Shown here one piece after another: positions 1-6,401 of a DNA stretch of 8,317 bases; positions within the stretch are counted from its first letter, which is position 1, and every line of letters starts with the position of its first letter. The notes under the pieces were generated by a model. That model searched no databases, was not told the origin of the DNA, and saw only the letters and a program-made list of their open reading frames with translations. The position numbers and the translations under genes are program-made. Source of the stretch: Solirubrobacterales bacterium. Its GTDB lineage: Bacteria > Actinomycetota > Thermoleophilia > Solirubrobacterales > Solirubrobacteraceae. Location: contig PLBZ01000078.1 in NCBI GenBank assembly GCA_003134675.1, positions 4,485 through 12,801 on the forward strand. The letters run 5' to 3'.

Positions 1-19
1 TCTGCGTCCTCCCTCGCTC

Positions 20-34
20 ATGTGCAGAGCACAT
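20..34. promoter_or_regulatory. Small palindrome upstream of menF, possible operator
   Basis: ATGTGC and GCACAT form a perfect 6-bp inverted repeat around a 3-nt AGA spacer. It lies about 50 bases before the likely menF start, where a repressor or activator dimer could bind. A 6-bp repeat this close is not rare by chance in 8 kb, so only its position argues for a function. I found no convincing -35/-10 pair beside it. The rest of bases 1-75 shows no gene I can support. Confidence 0.25.
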
Positions 35-75
35 TTCGCTCGGTGCGTCCTTGACCTACTTGCTCAACGACCCTC

Positions 76-80
76 AGGAG
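76..80 (+). promoter_or_regulatory. Ribosome binding site that favours the TTG start of menF
   Basis: AGGAG is a near-perfect Shine-Dalgarno core. It sits 6 nt before an in-frame TTG at 87. The other possible menF starts (TTG 51, GTG 114, ATG 117) have no comparable purine-rich site at the right distance. This is why TTG 87 was chosen as the start. Confidence 0.5.
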
Positions 81-86
81 ACGCTC

Positions 87-1580
87 TTGCAGTCTGATCG
101 CAGCAGACAAAACGTGATGTTCGAGCGCTCGCCGTTTCAGCTGAGCGACGAGGCCCGGGAGCGGCTCCTCGCGCGCCTCGAGCTGGCGGTCAAGCGTGCA
201 CGCCGAAGTGGCGAGCAGACACTGGCGACGATCAGCTTGGAGGTCCCCGGAGAGGTGGACCCCAGCGCCGTGGCGTGCGCCTCGCGCCGGCATGGGGAGC
301 CGTGGTTCGTGTTCGAGCAGCCCGACCGGGAGCGAGCCGCCCTGGCGGCGCTCGGTGAGGTGGCGCACCTGCGGGCATCCGGCCCGGATCGTTTCGCGGT
401 GGTGGCGAACCGCTGGCGCTCGCTGTCGGCCGCCGCGGTGTCAGATTCGGATCGGACCCCCACCCACCCCGGCGGCGGAGCGGGTGGGGGTCCGATCGCC
501 GTGGGCGGGTTTGCGTTCGCGCCCGACGGGGGCGGCTCGCCGCACTGGGCTGGGTTTCAACCGGCGTCGCTGATCGTGCCCGAGGTCGCGCTCACCCGCA
601 GAGGATCGCGGCAGGGGAGGGGGGCGCAGGTGCGCATGACGCTCGCGGCGATGTCCTCTCCCGACGATCTGGCCGAGGAGATGCTGGCGCGCTTAGAGCG
701 ACGTTTGGCCGAGCTGCGGGTGCAGGCGCTTGCCCTGCTCGACCCAGCGCCGACGGGGCGCTATCAGGTCGCGAGCGCGATGGCGCCGGAGCACTACGAG
801 GCGGCTGTGGCGCGGGCGGTGGCGCTGATCGAGGGGGGCGAGATCGAGAAGATCGTGCTGGCCCGCGAGGTGCAGGTCCACGCGCCCCGCGCGTATGACC
901 CGGCGGCGGTGTTCGGCGTGCTGCGCGAGGCATTCCCCTCCTGCTTCGTGTTCTGCGTGGGGCGCGGCGATGCGACGCTCGTGGCCGCCAGCCCCGAGCT
1001 CTTGGTGCGCCGCGAGGGTCATCGTGTGAGCACGCTGGCGCTGGCGGGGTCGACCCGGCGCAGTGCTGATCCCGCCGTCGATGACCACCTGGGCGAGCAG
1101 CTGCTGCGCAACGAGAGCTACCGCGAAGAGCACGCGATCGTCGCGAGGAGGATCGAGCGCGCGCTGCGCCCCCACGCCGTGTGGGTAGCCGCCGCACCCG
1201 AGCCTGTGCTCGTGAGGATCGCCAACATCCAGCACCTGGCGACCCCGATCCGCGCTCAGCTGGCTGCTCCGATCGAGGCGCTGGAGCTGGCTGGGTTGAT
1301 GCACCCGACCCCGGCGGTCGGCGGTGAGCCGGTACAGCCGGCGCTGCAGTTGATTCCCGCCCTGGAGGGACTGGATCGGGGCTGGTACTCGGGTCCCGTC
1401 GGCTGGACCGACGCGACCGGCGATGGCGAGTTCTGCGTAGCGCTGCGTTGTGCGCTATTGCGCGGCGGCGTCGCCCGCTGCTACGCCGGCAATGGCATAG
1501 TGCGCGACTCCGATCCCGCGAGCGAGCTGGCCGAGACCGAGGTCAAGCTTCAGGCGCTGCTGCCGCTGCTGGCCGGCTGA
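87..1580 (+). CDS. menF: Isochorismate synthase (MenF type)
   Basis: Converts chorismate to isochorismate in the cytoplasm, the entry step of menaquinone synthesis, and depends on Mg2+. With the TTG 87 start the protein has 497 residues, within or slightly above the usual family range. The C-terminal chorismate-binding domain covers roughly residues 225-495. Visible family signatures are IEKIVLARE with Lys255, matching the catalytic lysine of MenF/EntC; AASPELLVRR with Glu304, matching the general acid; LALAGSTRR; YREEHAIV, a likely metal ligand; MHPTPAVGG (from about 405); and YAGNGIV followed by SELAETEVK. The lysine and the HPTPAVGG motif favour isochorismate synthase over anthranilate or aminodeoxychorismate synthase. 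Salicylate synthase is less likely because menD and menH are neighbours. The start is uncertain: TTG 87 has the best SD, but ATG 117 is possible. A Gly/Pro-rich stretch at about residues 122-137 is encoded by a perfect inverted repeat. The 3' end overlaps the opposing transporter gene by 38 bp. Confidence 0.93.
   Translation: MQSDRSRQNVMFERSPFQLSDEARERLLARLELAVKRARRSGEQTLATISLEVPGEVDPSAVACASRRHGEPWFVFEQPDRERAALAALGEVAHLRASGPDRFAVVANRWRSLSAAAVSDSDRTPTHPGGGAGGGPIAVGGFAFAPDGGGSPHWAGFQPASLIVPEVALTRRGSRQGRGAQVRMTLAAMSSPDDLAEEMLARLERRLAELRVQALALLDPAPTGRYQVASAMAPEHYEAAVARAVALIEGGEIEKIVLAREVQVHAPRAYDPAAVFGVLREAFPSCFVFCVGRGDATLVAASPELLVRREGHRVSTLALAGSTRRSADPAVDDHLGEQLLRNESYREEHAIVARRIERALRPHAVWVAAAPEPVLVRIANIQHLATPIRAQLAAPIEALELAGLMHPTPAVGGEPVQPALQLIPALEGLDRGWYSGPVGWTDATGDGEFCVALRCALLRGGVARCYAGNGIVRDSDPASELAETEVKLQALLPLLAG
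450..497. repeat. Perfect 16-bp inverted repeat inside menF
   Basis: The arms are GATCGGACCCCCACCC (450-465) and its exact reverse complement (482-497), separated by a 16-nt loop (466-481). The left arm begins exactly on a codon boundary. The segment encodes a Gly/Pro-rich linker (DRTPTHP, then GGGAGGGP) just before the conserved-looking AVGGFAF strand. It could be a small palindromic element tolerated in frame, or an mRNA hairpin. A perfect 16-bp match at this spacing is unlikely by chance even in GC-rich DNA. Other copies would be needed to call it a mobile repeat. Confidence 0.85.
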
Positions 1581-3762
1581 GCCGTCGCGGCAGCCACCAG
1601 TTGCGCGCGCCGAACAGACGCATCAGCGCGGGGACGAGTACAAGCCGCACGAGGGTTGCGTCAATCGCGATCGCAAGCGCCAGGCCGAGTCCGAACTGCT
1701 TGAGTTCGAGCACGTTGGCGGTAGTGAAGCTGCCGAAGACCGCGACCATGATCGCGGCGGCCGCCGAGATCGGGCGCGCGGTGTGCTCGACACCGGTTGC
1801 CACCGCGAGCTCGTTGTCCTGGGTTTGAAGCCATGTCTCGCGCATGCGGCGGATCAGGAAGATCTCATAGTCCATCGATAGGCCGAACAGCAGCGCGAAG
1901 ATGCTCAGCGGCAGGTACACCTGGATGAAGCCCGTGCTGGTGAAGTGAAGCAGGCGCTCGCCATGGCCCTCCTGGAAGATCAGGATCACGATCCCGACGG
2001 TCGCGCCCGTCGCGAGTAGGTTCATGAGCACAGCCTTGACGGGCAGTACCAGGCTGCGGAACACGACCGTCAGAAACAGCAGCGACAGTGCGAGGATCAG
2101 CGCGATCACGAGCGGGGCCTTCGCATCCGTTTCGTTTGAAAGGTCGACGATCTTGGCGCTTGCGCCGCCGACTGCGACGTCGAGTCCTCCGCCGGCGAGG
2201 ACCGGCGGCACCAGCTCCTCGCGGATGCGACGCACGAGCTGTTCGGAGTCATACGAGTCGATCGACGTCCTCGGCGCCACGGTCAGCAGCTCCGCGTCCT
2301 GGCCGGGGGTCACAGCCACCGCGGCGACATCGTTCCCTCTGGTGGGGGCGAGCTCGCGCGCGAGCCGCGCAACGCGCGCCTCCTCTGTGCGCCTGAGTCC
2401 GCCACTCCCAGCGGGGCGGCTGATCACGACCTCGATCGGCGCCAGTGTGCCCGCGCCGAACGAGCGCGCGAGCACCTGCTCACCCTTGCCCGATGGTGTG
2501 CCCGACAGCGAGCGGATGCCGAAGTCCACGCCCGTGCGCAGCCCCAGCACGGGCGTCGCCGCGAGGATCAGCGCCGCCGCGATCACGCCCGCCGCGAGCA
2601 GCGGCCGGCGCATCACCGCAAGCGCCCAGCGCGCCCACACGCCGTGGCCGTCCGCGGCCTGCGTCCTAACGTCCCGCGGCTGCATCCGCGCCGGCAGCGT
2701 GCCCCTGTTGACGCGCGCTCCCACCGCCGCGAGCAGCGCCGGCAGCAGCGTCAGCGCGGCGATTACCGTGCACACCACGACGGCGACCGCACCGAGCGCG
2801 AACTCGCGGTACGTCGGCGTTCTGATCACGACCAGCGTTGACAATGCGAGCGCAACGATCACACCCGAGAACAGGATCGTGCGGCCAGAGCTCGCGATCG
2901 CGGCGCCCACGGCGTCCTCGACCTGACCCCTTGTGTCCGCCTTGTGTCCGGCGCGCATCCGTAGCGTGAGCTCCTCGCGGAAGCGGCTGACGATGAACAG
3001 CGCGTAGTCGATCCCGATGCCGACGCCGAGCATCGTCACGATCGTCGTCAAGAAGCTGTCGAACGTGAGCGCCTTCGCGATCAGCGCGAGCACGCCATAC
3101 GTGAGCAGCAGGCCACTGCCCGCGAGCATGAGCGGCACCACCGCGGCGACCACTGCCCCGAGCGCCAGCAGCAGGATCACGAGCGCGATCGGCACGCCGA
3201 TTGTCTCCGCCCGCTCGATGTCTTCGTTCTCGACCGTCGTGATGTCCTTGGCGACGGGCGAGTACCCCGTCAGCCACACGTTCACGCCCGCGTGCGCGAT
3301 CGGGCCCACGGCGTGTTGCAGGGTCTCGGCGCGTTCCACCAGCTCCCGGGGGTCGCCGGCGATGCCCACCAGCGCGATCGCGGCATGCCCGTCTGTCGAG
3401 ACCTGGCCCCGCGCGCCGCGTTCGTATGGACCGGCGACGCCCCTCACATAGCTCTGTCGGCGCGCCAGGTTCAGCGCACGGTCGAGTACTTCGCGATAGG
3501 CGGTTTCGCTCGCACGGCGCGTGGGCGAGTAGAACACGAGCACATCCTGCTCGGCGCCGTGCCCGGCGAACCGCTGTTCGAGCAGCTGCGCGGCGCGCGA
3601 GGACTCCGCATTGTCGACCCCATAGTTCGGCGCTCCCAGCGAGCGCTGCAGCGATGGGTACATCGCAGCGCACGCGACCAGCACGATCGCCCACATGCTC
3701 AGCACGACCCGTTTGTGGCGGGCCATCAGGCGACCCCAGCGGTAGGCGGTGACGGCGCTCAT
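1543..3762 (-). CDS. MMPL/RND-family membrane transporter
   Basis: Probable proton-driven exporter of a lipid or other hydrophobic molecule in the cytoplasmic membrane, 739 residues. About twelve membrane segments are visible: one near residues 19-36; five at about 188-347; one at 386-407; and five at about 549-717. Two large extracytoplasmic domains lie after TM1 (about 37-187) and TM7 (about 408-548), giving the duplicated 1+5, 1+5 plan of the RND superfamily. Asp-Tyr pairs occur at matching places in both halves: GVGIGIDY (Asp252-Tyr253) in TM4 and GLSMDYE (Asp631-Tyr632) in TM10. In MmpL3-type proteins such pairs form the proton relay. The start is the ATG overlapping the menD stop (ATGA), with AAGGTG 7 nt upstream. 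A longer reading from 3819 would lie inside menD and is not supported. The last codons run into the opposing menF gene and give an Ala-rich tail (PAAAAAPEA). The substrate is unknown. Confidence 0.93.
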   Translation of the reverse strand: MSAVTAYRWGRLMARHKRVVLSMWAIVLVACAAMYPSLQRSLGAPNYGVDNAESSRAAQLLEQRFAGHGAEQDVLVFYSPTRRASETAYREVLDRALNLARRQSYVRGVAGPYERGARGQVSTDGHAAIALVGIAGDPRELVERAETLQHAVGPIAHAGVNVWLTGYSPVAKDITTVENEDIERAETIGVPIALVILLLALGAVVAAVVPLMLAGSGLLLTYGVLALIAKALTFDSFLTTIVTMLGVGIGIDYALFIVSRFREELTLRMRAGHKADTRGQVEDAVGAAIASSGRTILFSGVIVALALSTLVVIRTPTYREFALGAVAVVVCTVIAALTLLPALLAAVGARVNRGTLPARMQPRDVRTQAADGHGVWARWALAVMRRPLLAAGVIAAALILAATPVLGLRTGVDFGIRSLSGTPSGKGEQVLARSFGAGTLAPIEVVISRPAGSGGLRRTEEARVARLARELAPTRGNDVAAVAVTPGQDAELLTVAPRTSIDSYDSEQLVRRIREELVPPVLAGGGLDVAVGGASAKIVDLSNETDAKAPLVIALILALSLLFLTVVFRSLVLPVKAVLMNLLATGATVGIVILIFQEGHGERLLHFTSTGFIQVYLPLSIFALLFGLSMDYEIFLIRRMRETWLQTQDNELAVATGVEHTARPISAAAAIMVAVFGSFTTANVLELKQFGLGLALAIAIDATLVRLVLVPALMRLFGARNWWLPRRLSRPAAAAAPEA

Positions 3763-5540
3763 CGTGATGCACCTTGGTCGCTGCCCGTGCCCGCGCAGGC
3801 TTTTGACACCGCGCTCCACACGCGGCCGTGCAGCTCCACGTTGGCGGCGCGATCGGTCTGCACGTGCACGATCGTCGAGCTCGCCTGCGGCGCGAGTGCG
3901 CGCTCCAGGGCCGCGCGCAGCGTGAAGATTGTCTCCGCTCGCTCGTATGCCAAGCCATACAGCTCTGCGGCCTTGGCGAAGTCGAGGCCCGTGGGGGTGG
4001 CGATGTGGTTGGTGTAGATGTCCTGCGCTTGGCCCATCGCCGCGCGAGATACGGGTAGGAAGTCAAAGATCCCGCCACCACCGTTGTCGAGCAGCACGAT
4101 CGTCAGCTTCAGATCGAGACGTCTTGCGGCAATCAGGCCACCGATGTCATGGGCAAGCGCGACGTCGCCGATCAGCAGCACGACCGGCCCGTCGCCATGC
4201 GCGGCGGCGCCGAACGCGCTGGACACTGTCCCGTCAATCCCGTTCGCGCCGCGGTTGCACAGCACGCGCGGGGGGTCTTTGCGGACCGGCCAGAACGACT
4301 CGATGTCGCGCACCGGCATCGAGGAGGCGACGAACAACGTCGCCTCCTCTCCTAGCAGCACACCCAGCTCCGTCACCACCGCTGGCTCGGAGAGCGCGTT
4401 GTCGTCGAGCGCTCCGAGGATCGCCTCGGCCGCGCGCTCATCCGCACTGCGCCAGCTCGCCAGCCAGTCCTGCTCGGCGGGCAGGAGGGCATCAGTCGCC
4501 TGGGTAAGCGCCTCGATCGGATCGACTGCCAAGCAGTCGGAAAGCACCGATGTGGGGTCCTGCCAAGCGCCCTCAGGGTCCAACGCCACCTGACGTACCC
4601 CGTCGAGGCCCGCCAGCCAGGTGCGCAGAGGCTTGGAAACCGGCAAGTCGCCGATTCGTAACACGAGGTCGGGGATGGCCCCCTGTGCGAATGACTCCTC
4701 GCGCAGCAGCGCGTCATAGTGCGCCACCGCAGCGGGACCGCGACGGGCGCCGGAGAGCGGGTCAGCCAGAAGTGGCCAGCCCGCCGTCTGCGCAAACGCG
4801 GCGGCGACCTTGCCCAGCGGCGTGTTGCGCTCGTGCCGGCCGGCCACGATCACGCCTCGCTGTGCGCTGGAGAGGAGATCGTGCAGCGCGCTGTCCTTGG
4901 CGCTCGCCACGAGGCGGGTGTGTGGACGGGAAACGTACGGTCTGCCGTCCGGGCGGCCACTGTTGTCCTCGGGCAGCTGGCCGATCCCCGATCGGTCATC
5001 GGTCACGAGCGGCTCGCGCAGCGGGAAGTTCAGATGGACAGCGCCCGGACGCCCCTCCAGGGCAGTCCAGTAGGCGCGGCAGGCGAGCGTCCTCATCCAG
5101 CGCAAGCGCTCCGCGCTCGCGTCGTGGGTACCCACCTCGAAGAACCACTTTGCAGCACCCCCGAACAGCTTGAGCTGGTCGATCGCCTGCCCAGCTCCGT
5201 TCTCGCGTAGCTCCGGTGGCCGGTCGGCTGTGAGCAGTAGCAGCGGCACCCCAGCCTCGTGCGCCTCGATAACCGCCGGGAGCAGCTCCGCGGCGGCCGT
5301 TCCCGATGTGCAGGTGACCGCCACGGGCAGTCCCGACGCCTTGGCAAGCCCCAGCGCGAAGAAGCCGGCGCAGCGCTCGTCTATGTGCGAGTAGCAGCGC
5401 AAGCGCTCCTCACGTGCGAGCGTCAGCACCAGCGGTGCGCACCGCGACCCCGGCGATGTGCACGCCGCCCGCATCCCGCAGCGCGCCAGCTCGTCCACGA
5501 ACGAGCGCAGCAGCAGGTAGGTGTCGGTGGCGGGGGTCAT
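3759..5540 (-). CDS. menD: 2-succinyl-5-enolpyruvyl-6-hydroxy-3-cyclohexene-1-carboxylate synthase (MenD)
   Basis: Thiamine-diphosphate (ThDP) enzyme that decarboxylates 2-oxoglutarate and adds the resulting unit to isochorismate to give SEPHCHC, the second committed step of menaquinone synthesis. It has 593 residues, close to the family norm. The N-terminal PYR-type domain contains TSPGSR (28-33) and SHIDERCAGFFALGLAKASG (51-70). Glu55 in this motif matches the conserved catalytic glutamate of ThDP enzymes. CTSGTAAAELLPAV and LTADRPPELRENGAGQAIDQ follow. The C-terminal domain has SSMPVRDIE (406-414), CNRGANGIDGTVSSA (428-442) and the ThDP/Mg2+ motif, which runs from GDVALAHDIGG (458) to DNGGGGIFDFLP (485-496). 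No key residue appears to be missing. The ATG at 5540 is the first available start. The conserved-looking TYLLLRSFVDELARCG begins at residue 7, so a later start is unlikely. No clear SD precedes it, and the start lies 11 bp from that of divergent menH. The stop codon overlaps the start of the MMPL gene. Confidence 0.97.
   Translation of the reverse strand: MTPATDTYLLLRSFVDELARCGMRAACTSPGSRCAPLVLTLAREERLRCYSHIDERCAGFFALGLAKASGLPVAVTCTSGTAAAELLPAVIEAHEAGVPLLLLTADRPPELRENGAGQAIDQLKLFGGAAKWFFEVGTHDASAERLRWMRTLACRAYWTALEGRPGAVHLNFPLREPLVTDDRSGIGQLPEDNSGRPDGRPYVSRPHTRLVASAKDSALHDLLSSAQRGVIVAGRHERNTPLGKVAAAFAQTAGWPLLADPLSGARRGPAAVAHYDALLREESFAQGAIPDLVLRIGDLPVSKPLRTWLAGLDGVRQVALDPEGAWQDPTSVLSDCLAVDPIEALTQATDALLPAEQDWLASWRSADERAAEAILGALDDNALSEPAVVTELGVLLGEEATLFVASSMPVRDIESFWPVRKDPPRVLCNRGANGIDGTVSSAFGAAAHGDGPVVLLIGDVALAHDIGGLIAARRLDLKLTIVLLDNGGGGIFDFLPVSRAAMGQAQDIYTNHIATPTGLDFAKAAELYGLAYERAETIFTLRAALERALAPQASSTIVHVQTDRAANVELHGRVWSAVSKACAGTGSDQGASR
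3770..3775 (-). promoter_or_regulatory. Ribosome binding site of the MMPL gene, within menD
   Basis: On the minus strand AAGGTG stands 7 nt before the ATG at 3762, inside the last codons of menD. Together with the ATGA overlap it supports 3762 as the transporter start and suggests that ribosomes finishing menD reinitiate there. Confidence 0.6.
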
Positions 5541-5551
5541 AGGATGGCGGT
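5541..5551. promoter_or_regulatory. 11-bp gap between divergent menD and menH starts, with menH ribosome binding site
   Basis: This is all the DNA between the two start codons. AGGA at 5541-5544 is 7 nt before the menH GTG and can serve as its SD. TAGGAT at 5540-5545 also fits a TAnnnT -10 box 6 nt before that GTG, which would make a leaderless menH mRNA. No good -35 was seen, so this is only an alternative. No SD for menD is visible on the other strand. Confidence 0.45.
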
Positions 5552-6286
5552 GTGCCGGAGAGCGTCGTCCTGTTGCACGGGTTCAGCGGCACCCACCGCG
5601 CCTGGGACGGCGTGGTGGCACGATTGCATCCCGAACGCTACCTGCCCCGGGTACTCGACCTCCCGGGGCATGGCGATGCCGCCGACGCGCAGCGGCCGAT
5701 CACGTTTGCGAACTGCGCGGAGCATGTGCTCGCCCGCAGCCCGGCGCAGTTTGTGCTGTGCGGTTACTCGCTGGGCGGGCGGGTCGCTCTGCACGTCGCG
5801 CTGACCGCGCCCGAGCGCGTGGCGCGACTCGTGCTCGTTTCCACTACCGCCGGGATCGAGGATCCAGCGGAGCGAGCCGAGCGCCAGCTTGCCGACCATC
5901 GCCTCGCCGATGAGTTGGAACGCGGAGGATGGGCGGGGTTCGATTCCTTCATCGAGCGCTGGCGCACCCAGCCGCTGTTCGCCGAGGATTCTCCCGAGGT
6001 CGGCACCCTGGCCCGCGAGGATCAGCGCCGCAACCGTCCGGATGCCCTCGCCGCGGTTCTGCGTGGAATCGGCACGGGGGAGATGGCGCCGCTGTGGGGC
6101 AGGCTGGGGGAGTTGAGGATGCCGGTCACCATGCTGGCGGGAGGCCGCGACGCCAAGTTCCAGGCGCTGGGGCGACGGATGGTGGAGCTGCTGCCCAACG
6201 CCGAGCTGGTCGTCGTGCCAGGGGGTCACGGCCTCCCGCTGGAGAACCCGGCGGCGGTGGCAGAGCGCCTTTCGATTGATCCATGA
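5552..6286 (+). CDS. menH: SHCHC synthase, alpha/beta hydrolase (MenH)
   Basis: Eliminates pyruvate from SEPHCHC to give SHCHC (2-succinyl-6-hydroxy-2,4-cyclohexadiene-1-carboxylate), acting directly after MenD. It is a cytoplasmic single-domain alpha/beta hydrolase of 244 residues, near the usual 240-270. The oxyanion-hole strand is VVLLHGFSGTHRAW (residues 5-18). The nucleophile elbow GYSLGGR (71-77) holds Ser73, and its Tyr and Arg match MenH rather than a generic esterase. ERWRTQPLF (135-143) resembles the MenH lid with its Trp. The acid is Asp200 in AGGRDAKF and the base is His226 in PGGHGLPLENP. The GTG start is fixed by an in-frame TAG at 5540-5542, with only three codons between. The protein begins almost at the first core strand, so its N-terminus is shorter than in E. 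coli MenH. Other alpha/beta hydrolase roles are possible in principle, but the motifs and the menD neighbour make MenH much the best call. Confidence 0.93.
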   Translation: MPESVVLLHGFSGTHRAWDGVVARLHPERYLPRVLDLPGHGDAADAQRPITFANCAEHVLARSPAQFVLCGYSLGGRVALHVALTAPERVARLVLVSTTAGIEDPAERAERQLADHRLADELERGGWAGFDSFIERWRTQPLFAEDSPEVGTLAREDQRRNRPDALAAVLRGIGTGEMAPLWGRLGELRMPVTMLAGGRDAKFQALGRRMVELLPNAELVVVPGGHGLPLENPAAVAERLSIDP

Positions 6287-6305
6287 CTCCTGTCAGCAGG
6301 TCTTC

Positions 6306-6359
6306 ATCGGCGATCGGACAGGCGGATGCACAACTCAAGATATTTGCATCCGAGCCGAT
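6306..6359 (+). promoter_or_regulatory. Candidate promoter and operator/structured leader of the GGDEF/EAL gene
   Basis: The 115-bp intergenic region holds an AT-richer patch. CGGACA (6315-6320) and GATATT (6339-6344), 18 bp apart, are a weak sigma70-like pair with about 4 of 6 matches each, giving a start near 6351. A perfect 8-bp inverted repeat, CGGATGCA (6323-6330) and TGCATCCG (6345-6352), brackets the -10 box. A further 6-bp outer pair, ATCGGC (6306-6311) and GCCGAT (6354-6359), could extend it as a bulged hairpin. No U-tract follows, so a normal menH terminator is unlikely. It does not match the c-di-GMP (GEMM) riboswitch consensus as I know it. Confidence 0.35.
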
Positions 6360-6401
6360 AAGGCCGCGGGAACGTATGAGTGCTTGTTGAACCAGATCGC
6401 C

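Noticed and set aside
1..21. Possible divergent gene starting at 21 on the minus strand (Met-Ser-Glu-Gly-Gly-Arg-Arg)
   Set aside because: Only seven codons are in view and no SD precedes the ATG, so it cannot be supported without upstream sequence.
51..56. TTGACC as a -35 box for menF
   Set aside because: No -10-like hexamer occurs 16-18 bp downstream; the sequence there is CTCAGGAG, part of the ribosome binding site.
592..1304. Two ~200-codon minus-strand open frames opposite menF
   Set aside because: They are Arg/Pro/Ala-rich shadows of the chorismate-binding domain, which is clearly coded on the plus strand.
1559..1594. 8-bp inverted repeat GCTGCCGC/GCGGCAGC around the menF stop, considered as a terminator
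   Set aside because: The loop is 20 nt, there is no U-tract, and it lies within the end of the MMPL coding region. Such repeats are expected by chance several times in GC-rich DNA of this length.
2024..2926. 300-codon open frame on the plus strand, antisense to the MMPL gene
   Set aside because: Its Ser/Thr/Ala-rich translation shows no domain or membrane pattern, and the opposite strand encodes clear transmembrane helices and the DY motif. It is a GC-rich shadow frame.
2666..4081. 471-codon open frame on the minus strand across the menD/mmpL junction
   Set aside because: It overlaps both real genes in another frame, and its Arg-rich translation looks like shifted-frame product, not a protein family.
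4981..4995. CCGATC/GATCGG palindrome with 3-nt spacer inside menD
   Set aside because: A 6-bp repeat is common by chance, and it sits in ordinary coding sequence with no other signal.
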